Shown: piece after piece, positions 7,574 to 12,321 of the stretch
How the letters are laid out: each line of letters starts with the position of its first letter
Numbering within the stretch: position 1 is the stretch's first letter
NCBI GenBank assembly: GCA_900764215.1
Contig: CAAFNI010000431.1
Span: forward strand, 1 to 12,321
Length of the DNA: 12,321 bases
Reading direction: 5' to 3'
From: an uncultured Sutterella sp.
GTDB taxonomy: Bacteria; Pseudomonadota; Gammaproteobacteria; Burkholderiales; Burkholderiaceae_F
The notes under the pieces: model-generated
The model's input: only the letters and a program-made list of their open reading frames with translations
Told to the model about the DNA's origin: nothing
Databases searched by the model: none
Made by a program: the position numbers and the translations under genes

Positions 7574-7849
7574 ATCTGTCTCCAGAAAATAACGAAAAAA
7601 GCTTTTGACGATAGTTATTCTAATTTTTAAAATCTTCTGATTGATCAGATAGTTTTGCCAAAACGAGGCTCTTCTTCGAAAAATTTTGAACACGCGCTCA
7701 TGTGAGCGGATTTTTGCGAGAATTGTGTTTGAAATTCGATTGTAAATAAGGGTTCTCCCTCTTTTATAATAAAATTTGAAAGTGAGATTACATGCTGCAA
7801 GTGATTTTTAATAATGCAGAATTCGCATTTATTCTCGAAGGGAAGAATG
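7574..7849. promoter_or_regulatory. Divergent promoter region between MFS copy 2 and the HAD-DUF2877 pair
   Basis: This 276-bp AT-rich gap separates two divergent units. For the plus strand a consensus TATAAT lies at 7765-7770, with a weak TTGTAA at 7740-7745 (19-bp spacing). For the minus strand TAGAAT near 7617-7622 could be a -10. Candidate operators are TCTGATTGATCAGA (7636-7649, 5-bp arms), GTTTTGCCAAAAC (about 7652-7664) and the 6-bp-arm palindrome CGCTCATGTGAGCG (7695-7708). The first lies close to the possible minus-strand -35. Co-regulation of import and DUF2877 expression is inferred from this layout. Confidence 0.55.
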
Positions 7850-8752
7850 ATGTTTCTATGTGTTTCTGATGCGTTCGTGCAGTTGAACAGCTCACGCACA
7901 AAGCCTCTTGATGACATTCTCCGCGCCGGCAATGCCGTCTCCCTTGCTGATTCCGGCGGCAATGTCAGGTGTTGGAGTCTCAAGACGGTCGACGGCGGGG
8001 AGTTGCTTGAATTGAAGCATTGGGCGCGACAGGAAGAAGTCTGTTTGGCTGTCTTGGAGCGTCTTCCAAAGTGGACGGATTTCAGCGTGTTGATCACAGA
8101 TATGGATCACACGTTGATTGAAGAGGATGTTTTGCAGGCGCTGGCAACAATTGCCGGTCTTGAGGCTGAATACCGTCAGGTGCTCTCGCGGTTGGCGGAA
8201 CGAAAGATTCTTTTTGAGGATTCGTTGAGGGAAAGGGCTCGATTGCTGAAGGGGTTGCCGGTGTCGGCCATTGAGGAAGTGGTGTCTCAGGTCCGGTTCA
8301 CGCCGGGAATCGCTTCGCTTATCGATGAGGCTCGTCGTCATGGGCTTCGCACTTATGTTCTGTCTTCCGGCATCGACGACATTGCGCAGCCGCTCTCTGA
8401 AAAACTGCACATGACTGGCGCAATTGCAAATCATCTGAACGTTTGCGAGGGCGTCCTCACCTCCGTGATCAAGGGACCGTTCGGTGGGCCGCTTCTCAAT
8501 GCTGAAGGGAAACGCAATCAGGCGACGCGAATTGCTGAGTCACTTTCCACTTGCGGGACCCGCAGCGCACTATGTTGCGGGGACAGCGGCAATGATGCAT
8601 TGATGCTGCGTGATGCTGGCATGGGCGTATCTTTTTTCGGAACGTCGTCAGCCATCGAGGCGGCCAACGTCAACATCAACTGTGGCGGTTTTGAGTGGGT
8701 CTTGGAGCTGATGCGGCTTCACGAGCGATTTTCTTCAGATGCCGAGGGATGA
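7850..8752 (+). CDS. SerB-like HAD phosphatase, paired with the AllH homologue
   Basis: The protein has 300 residues. It shows all HAD motifs of the phosphoserine phosphatase group: motif I DMDHT with Asp84 and Asp86, motif II in VLSSG (Ser172/173), Lys221 in AEGKRNQ, and motif IV GDSGND (Asp245, Asp249). The cap region FEDSLRERARLLKGLP is SerB-like. The usual SGGF after motif II is SGID, and the usual DGAND is DSGND, so a substrate other than phosphoserine is possible. About 80 N-terminal residues precede the catalytic domain and recall the SerB regulatory part, unassigned. I chose the ATG at 7850 because AAGGG stands 7 nt upstream; 7847 and 7814 are also in frame. Its stop is 1 bp before the DUF2877 start, so the two are translationally coupled. 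A role on a phosphorylated intermediate of the carbamoyltransferase pathway is inferred. Confidence 0.88.
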   Translation: MFLCVSDAFVQLNSSRTKPLDDILRAGNAVSLADSGGNVRCWSLKTVDGGELLELKHWARQEEVCLAVLERLPKWTDFSVLITDMDHTLIEEDVLQALATIAGLEAEYRQVLSRLAERKILFEDSLRERARLLKGLPVSAIEEVVSQVRFTPGIASLIDEARRHGLRTYVLSSGIDDIAQPLSEKLHMTGAIANHLNVCEGVLTSVIKGPFGGPLLNAEGKRNQATRIAESLSTCGTRSALCCGDSGNDALMLRDAGMGVSFFGTSSAIEAANVNINCGGFEWVLELMRLHERFSSDAEG

Positions 8753-8753
8753 G

Positions 8754-9617
8754 ATGTTCATATCTGCTGTTGAGAAGGGTGTATTCCAGAAAATGACGGC
8801 CGAAGGGCAGAGGCGTTGGCATGCGCGTGTTGACGTCAGATATCGCCATGGCCTGGACATCTTGGTTGACGGCATGGCACGACCGATCTTCATCAGTACA
8901 GTTGCAAAAGGGCTTTTCCCTTATCACATGGTGGTGTCGTCGAACGTTTTGAGGACGTTGCTTGAAAGACCGGTTGGCAGCCCATTAAATCTGCGTTTTG
9001 GCTTCGCGGATGATTTGAGCGACGGCTTGCCCTTATTGCGAATGCCGTCCCGTTGTTTCGAACTCCGGCTGACGCCTCAAGCCCTTGAGATTCCGGATTC
9101 TGCCACTCTTGGAAAAATAGTCGATGATTTGGTGCGTCGATTGAGATTTGTCGCGTCGAGCGGAGGCTTGGGGCCTTTCGAAGAAATCTTTTCTGATCAT
9201 TGGTCTCATCGGGGAGCCTTCGATTTAACCCGGTCGACCGGCAAGGAGGTGCTTGCTCTATTGGGATGTGGAGCGGGATCCACTCCTGCGGGGGATGACA
9301 TGCTCGTTGGAGCTGCATCCGTTTGTCAGCTTTTTTCTTGTTCAACAGGTAGAACCGCAGAGCGAGCACGGCAGTGGCTCGAAATACTGAAAGCTTGCCA
9401 GCCAAGATTTTCAACCTGCACTACGCGCATGAGCTGCGGATACTTGGATTCGGCGCTCGAAGGTGTATTTGGCAGTCACTTGCTGTATCTCCACAAAGCC
9501 TTGTTCGGAGGCCGGCCGCTCATGCCGGCATTGCTTCGTGTCAAAAGGCATGGGTGTACATCGGGCATGGATACATTGATCGGTGTGGCGCTTGCCTGTA
9601 GGTGGTTGGCGAGATAG
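8754..9617 (+). CDS. allH: DUF2877 family protein (AllH/YlbF-like)
   Basis: The protein has 287 residues from the ATG at 8754, which has GAGG 6 nt upstream; an overlapping ATG at 8739 is less well placed. The DUF2877 hallmark GCGAGSTPAGDDMLVGA is at 171-187, followed by MSCGYLDSALEGVFGSHLL near 226-244 and HGCTSGMDTLIGVALA near 266-281. These align by eye with the E. coli YlbF segments around LTPSHDDTL and GHTSGADTLLG. In E. coli this protein (AllH) is reported to be required with FdrA and DUF1116 for oxamate carbamoyltransferase. Here it lies about 6 kb from its partners, on the opposite strand, behind a HAD phosphatase. It is poorer in GC than fdrA/allG, so it may have joined the locus separately. 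The C-terminus looks complete although rearranged DNA begins directly after it. Confidence 0.86.
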   Translation: MFISAVEKGVFQKMTAEGQRRWHARVDVRYRHGLDILVDGMARPIFISTVAKGLFPYHMVVSSNVLRTLLERPVGSPLNLRFGFADDLSDGLPLLRMPSRCFELRLTPQALEIPDSATLGKIVDDLVRRLRFVASSGGLGPFEEIFSDHWSHRGAFDLTRSTGKEVLALLGCGAGSTPAGDDMLVGAASVCQLFSCSTGRTAERARQWLEILKACQPRFSTCTTRMSCGYLDSALEGVFGSHLLYLHKALFGGRPLMPALLRVKRHGCTSGMDTLIGVALACRWLAR

Positions 9618-9619
9618 CG

Positions 9620-9889
9620 ATTGGATTGAATGGGCAGAAGAAGCTCAATCTTTCGGCGCGCACGCTGCAGCGCCGCCTTGAGGATGAGAAGGTGAGCTTT
9701 GCCGAGCTCCTCGACGGCCGCCGCCGTCAGCTCGCCCATGATGCCCTGGTGCATTCCGAAATGAGCATCACCGAGATCGCCTATACGATCGGCTTTGCCG
9801 ATCCGAGCAACTTCTCGCGCTCCTGCGTGCGCTGGTTCGGCACCTCTCCCGCCAACTACCGCCAGCGCATCCGCGGCGTTCAGACGTGA
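9620..9889 (+). pseudogene. AraC-family regulator, 3' fragment only
   Basis: The frame from about 9632 to the stop at 9889 codes for the C-terminal DNA-binding part of an AraC/XylS protein: LSARTLQRRLEDEKVSF is helix-turn-helix 1 and EIAYTIGFADPSNFSR, then WFGTSPANYR, is helix-turn-helix 2. The ligand-binding domain and the start of the first helix region are absent. Upstream in this frame there is a stop (TAG at 9599-9601) and then the unrelated end of the DUF2877 gene. G+C rises sharply here: about 67% in one 60-base line (9661-9720) against about 48% in a line of the HAD gene (8101-8160). This marks a recombination joint near 9618-9640. A GTG at 9602 could in theory start a 95-residue HTH protein, but a decayed remnant is more likely. 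Confidence 0.8.
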
Positions 9890-10062
9890 CGTGAGTCCCG
9901 AGCCGCGCTCAGGCCGCGCGCTTGGCTTGCCCGCGGCGGCAAGCCGCCGGAAACTGACATTTCGTTTAGTTGGAAAGCGCCTGCAAAACGCGGCATCCCG
10001 TCGGAGTAAAGCGTCGGCGGCCGGTGAAGCCACGCAGCCCGCGCTCGTCAGGGCGGCCGCCA
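9890..10062. other. Gap between converging AraC fragment and flavodoxin gene, with GC-rich hairpin
   Basis: No gene is seen here. GGCTTGCC (9924-9931) and GGCAAGCC (9938-9945) form a perfect 8-bp stem, and CGGCGGC/GCCGCCG inside it gives a competing fold. There is no T-run on either side, so a bidirectional terminator role is only possible. Confidence 0.45.
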
Positions 10063-10653
10063 TCATGGCAGGCAGCCGTTCTCCGTGAGCCAGTTGCGGA
10101 CGCGGTCGTCCTGAGGGCGCACGCCTCCGTAGACGGTGAGGTGAGTGCCGAGGCTTTGGCCTGCGAGAAGCATCTCGAAGTCCCTCCGCGTTTCCATGAG
10201 GCCTCCGCCTCCGTGCGTGTTGGCGGTGAGGATCTTTTTGCCGGAAAGGTCAACTGACTTGATCCAAGTCTGCAACGGCATGGCGACGTGGTGCCACCAG
10301 GTCGGCGTGGCGAGCACGATGACGTCGTAGAGGGCGAGGTTGACGGCGAGCGGCTTGATGGGACGTATGATGCCGCGCTCGAGTTCGTCCTTCACTACCT
10401 CGGTGGCCTGGCCGTAGCTCTCGGGATAGGGTTCGATCGTTTCAACGCGGTACAGGTCGGCTCCCTTCATGGCTCGGACGGCCTCGGCGAGGCTTTGCGT
10501 GTTGCCTGACTTCGTGAAATAGACGACTGCAATGCGCCGGGTGTTGGCAGAGGCTGCTTCGGCTGATTGAAGGATTCGAGGAACCGGGACTGCGCCGCAG
10601 CCAAGTGCTGCGACGGCAAGGGCGGCCGAAGTGAAAAGACGGCGCTTTTGCAT
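10063..10653 (-). CDS. Exported flavodoxin-like protein with Tat-type signal
   Basis: The protein has 196 residues from the ATG at 10653, which has GGAG 7 nt upstream; an upstream ATG at 10716 is in frame but gives an unlikely basic extension. The N-terminus MQKRRLFTSAALAVAALGCG has a twin arginine followed by a hydrophobic stretch, and cleavage may fall near SAEAAS, so export by Tat is likely. The mature part is flavodoxin-like: IAVVYFTKSGNTQSLAEAV is the FMN phosphate-binding loop, VIVLATPTWWHHVAMPLQTWI the flavin-flanking loop, and TANTHGGGGLMETRRDFEML follows. This Flavodoxin_4-type group is often next to AraC regulators and quinone or aldo-keto reductases. Here the nearest AraC gene, at the right edge, is separated from it by a tandem repeat array and probably broken. 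Electron donor and acceptor are unknown. Confidence 0.88.
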   Translation of the reverse strand: MQKRRLFTSAALAVAALGCGAVPVPRILQSAEAASANTRRIAVVYFTKSGNTQSLAEAVRAMKGADLYRVETIEPYPESYGQATEVVKDELERGIIRPIKPLAVNLALYDVIVLATPTWWHHVAMPLQTWIKSVDLSGKKILTANTHGGGGLMETRRDFEMLLAGQSLGTHLTVYGGVRPQDDRVRNWLTENGCLP

Positions 10654-10818
10654 GAGAATTCTCCGAGAGGCTTTGGTTGGACGGGCTACGGTCAACCGTT
10701 GAGTGCATGGTAGCAAGGTGCCTGATTTCGGACGATGCCCGGAGGTCTCAAGTTCGTGCCGAATGCTCTCAATATGCGCCCGCTTTTCGAGGTGTACGAC
10801 CTGAAGGAAATGACTTCA
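10654..10818. promoter_or_regulatory. Upstream region of the flavodoxin gene, up to the tandem array
   Basis: This 165-bp stretch must hold the flavodoxin promoter unless transcription enters through the array. I see no convincing -35/-10 pair. The segment 10735-10818 also reads as an open frame on the plus strand (separate entry). Confidence 0.35.
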
Positions 10819-10869
10819 GACCGATTTGGGCGTGAAAGCTGCGCAAACCCTTGGCCCGTGCGGGTTTGA
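10735..10869 (+). pseudogene. Possible small gene or 5' remnant running into the tandem array
   Basis: An ATG at 10735 opens 44 codons on the plus strand. The first 28 (MPGGLKFVPNALNMRPLFEV, then YDLKEMTS) look protein-like, with balanced codon use. The frame then enters the first tandem repeat at 10819 and stops at 10867. It could be the front of a gene cut off by the array, or chance. I recognise no family, and there is no clear ribosome binding site. Confidence 0.2.
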
Positions 10870-11992
10870 GCTCGGTTTTGATTTTTATCTCCTAGGAGCG
10901 CATGTGAGTGGGTGGTGCCTTTTTATACCGCGCTCGGCGCTTGGATCACTTGTTGCTGGACCCTAGATCGATTTAGTCGTGATAGTTGCGCAACCTCTTG
11001 TCCTGCAAGGGTTTGAGCTCGCATTTGAGTTTCATTTTATAGGGGTGTGCTCGAGCGGGTGGTGCCTTTTTCCGTCGATCCTGGCGCTCGGACCGCCTGT
11101 TGCCGGACCCCGGATCGATTTAGACGTGAAAGCTGCGCAAACCCTTGCTACGAACGGGTTTGAGCTCGTTTTTGAGTTTCATCTCATAGGGGCGCACGTG
11201 AGCGGGTAGTGCCTTTTTACGCCGCGTCCAGCGCGTTCGGATCGTTTGTTGCCGGACACCCGATCGATTTGGACGCGAATGCTTCGCAAACCCTTGCCCT
11301 GTATGGGTTTGAGCTCGTTTTTGAGTTTCATCTCATAGGGGCGCGTGCGATCGGGTGGTGCCTTTTTACGCCGCGTCCGGCGCGTTCGAACCGCTTGTTG
11401 CCGGACCCCGGATCGATTTAGACGTGATAGTTGCGCAAACCCTTGCCACGCGCGGGTTTGAGCTCGTTTTCGGGTTTCATCTTATAGGGGTGCGCATGAG
11501 CGTGTGGTGCCTGTTTACACGGCGTCCGGCGCTCGAATCGCTTGTTGCCGGACCCCGGATCGATTTGGACGTGAAGGCTGCGCAAATCCTTGTCACGAGC
11601 AGGTTTGAGCTCAGTTTTGAGTTTCATCTCATGGTGGTGCGCTTGATCGGGCGGTGCCTTTTTACGCCGCGCCCGGCGCGTTCGAACCGCTTGTTGCCGG
11701 ACCCCGGATCGATTTAGACGTGAAAGCTGCGCAAACCCTTGGCCCGTGCGGGTTTGAGCTCGTTTTTGGGTTTCATCTTATAGGGGTGTGCACGAGCGTG
11801 CGGTGCCTTTTTACGCCGCGCCCGGCACGCTCGCACCGCTTGTCGCCGGACACCGGATCGATTTAGACGCGAATGCTTCGCAAACCCTTGCCCTGTATGG
11901 GTTTGAGCTCGTTTTTGAGTTTCATCTCATAGGGGCGGGTGCGATCGGGTGGTGCCTTTTTACGCCGCGTCTGGCGCGTTCCGATCGCCTGC
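10819..11992. repeat. Tandem array of eight 147/149-bp units
   Basis: Units begin with a GATCGATTT-like block at 10819, 10966, 11113, 11262, 11411, 11558, 11707 and 11856, giving periods of 147, 147, 149, 149, 147, 149 and 149; the last copy is cut at about 137 bp. The common order is GATCGATTTRGACGTGAAAG, then a CAAACCC...GGGTTTG inverted repeat, GAGCTCGTTTTTGAGTTTC, ATAGGGG, a variable GC-rich stretch, GGTGCCTTTTTACG, and a GTCCGGC...GCCGGAC inverted repeat. The 2-bp difference lies in the loop of the last repeat (GCGCTCG against GCGCGTTCG). No frame stays open through the array, so it looks non-coding. Units 4 and 8 are nearly identical. It lies between two minus-strand genes. Confidence 0.95.
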
Positions 11993-11998
11993 CATCGT

Positions 11999-12019
11999 GT
12001 GCAGACTTCATGTCTGCAC
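11999..12019 (-). other. Perfect hairpin spanning the AraC stop codon
   Basis: GTGCAGAC (11999-12006) and GTCTGCAC (12012-12019) form a perfect 8-bp stem with a 5-nt loop that contains part of the TGA (12008-12010) of the AraC frame. No T-run follows on the minus strand. It may act as a weak transcription end for that gene, and it marks the edge of the tandem array. Confidence 0.5.
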
Positions 12020-12321
12020 CTGAAGTCTTCTATCCAGAATGTCGCGCCTGGGTGCCTCTCCGAACAAGCGCTTGTATTCGCGGGAGAACTGCGAAGGGCT
12101 TTCGTAGCCCACCTTTCGGGCGGCGGCTTCGACGGTGAGGCTTTCAGCGAGCATCAGACGCTTTGCTTCGAGAAGACGCAGCTGCTTCTGATACTGAACC
12201 GGCGAAAGAGACGTGACGGCACGGAACTGTCGGTGAAAGGTCGACGGTGCCATGGCTGCGCAGTGTGAGAGCGTTGTGAGGTAGACGGGCTACGGGTAGC
12301 GTCCGCGAAGCCACCGAACGG
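12008..12321 (-). pseudogene. AraC-family regulator, interrupted by an amber codon; 5' part outside window
   Basis: Reading in from the right edge, the frame gives VRWLRGRYP, a TAG stop at 12290-12292, then PVYLTTLSHCAAMAPSTFHR and on through YQKQLRLLEAKRLM and VGYESPSQFSREYKRLFGEA to a TGA at 12008. Both sides of the stop match the AraC DNA-binding domain of the AraC_N type, where a linker like WLRxxYxxPLxxxxLA runs straight into helix-turn-helix 1. The TAG therefore most likely replaces a sense codon such as CAG. Restart at the ATG at 12253 would lose part of the first helix-turn-helix. Such regulators often control an adjacent flavodoxin or oxidoreductase gene. A sequencing error cannot be excluded. 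Confidence 0.75.

Noticed and set aside
7574..7693. MFS start at 7693
   Set aside because: The extra 40 residues come from AT-rich promoter DNA and are missing in the paralogue; the start at 7573 has a good ribosome binding site.
7850..8752. Ordinary housekeeping phosphoserine phosphatase SerB
   Set aside because: Not excluded, but the altered residues beside motifs II and IV and the tight coupling to DUF2877 argue for a specialised paralogue.
11380..11410. tRNA-like T-arm (GTTCGAA) on the repeats
   Set aside because: There is no acceptor or anticodon stem in the right places, and the motif is not kept in all units.
10819..11992. CRISPR array
   Set aside because: The whole 147/149-bp unit is repeated, with no alternation of short repeats and unique spacers, and no cas gene is present.
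10979..12138. Repeat protein with units like FELVFEFHLIG and LVAGPRIDLDV
   Set aside because: The 149-bp units shift the frame each time, stops recur, and the 2-bp length difference is not coding-compatible.

Overview
The window most likely comes from a betaproteobacterium of the order Burkholderiales. A gut-type Sutterellaceae is plausible, inferred from the mix of moderately high G+C, duplicated MFS anion transporters, AraC regulators and a Tat-exported flavodoxin beside an AraC gene; no marker gene proves it. Base composition is uneven. The fdrA/DUF1116 genes and the AraC/flavodoxin end are GC-rich, the HAD-DUF2877 gene pair is clearly poorer in GC, and several regulatory gaps are very AT-rich.

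Positions 1-9617 form one metabolic locus. On the minus strand, from right to left, lie an MFS transporter, a second paralogous MFS transporter, a fumarylacetoacetate-hydrolase-fold enzyme, an AMI1-like amidase, a strong intrinsic terminator, then fdrA (allF) and a DUF1116 gene (allG) that runs off the left edge. Diverging from the first transporter, on the plus strand, is a translationally coupled pair: a SerB-like HAD phosphatase and a DUF2877 protein (AllH/YlbF family). FdrA, DUF1116 and DUF2877 are the three proteins reported to make up the oxamate (oxamic) carbamoyltransferase of E. coli anaerobic allantoin use. That enzyme phosphorolyses a ureido acid (oxalurate) to oxamate plus carbamoyl phosphate. 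Here the three genes are split over two divergent units and surrounded by enzymes absent from the E. coli locus. My reading, which is inference, is a locus that imports an organic anion, trims it with the amidase and FAH-fold enzyme, and draws carbamoyl phosphate from a ureido intermediate. The HAD phosphatase would be a new accessory part.

Positions 9618-12321 look rearranged and decaying. The DUF2877 gene is followed directly by the 3' end of an AraC-family gene whose front is missing. A Tat-signal flavodoxin gene on the minus strand follows. Between it and a second AraC-family gene lies an array of eight tandem 147/149-bp units (about 10819-11992). Each unit carries short inverted repeats and a T-rich tract. 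The second AraC gene, at the right edge, has an in-frame amber codon at the start of its DNA-binding domain, so it is probably a pseudogene.

The most notable observations are the rewired carbamoyltransferase locus with its HAD-DUF2877 unit, the eight-copy tandem array, and the nested palindromes in front of fdrA.
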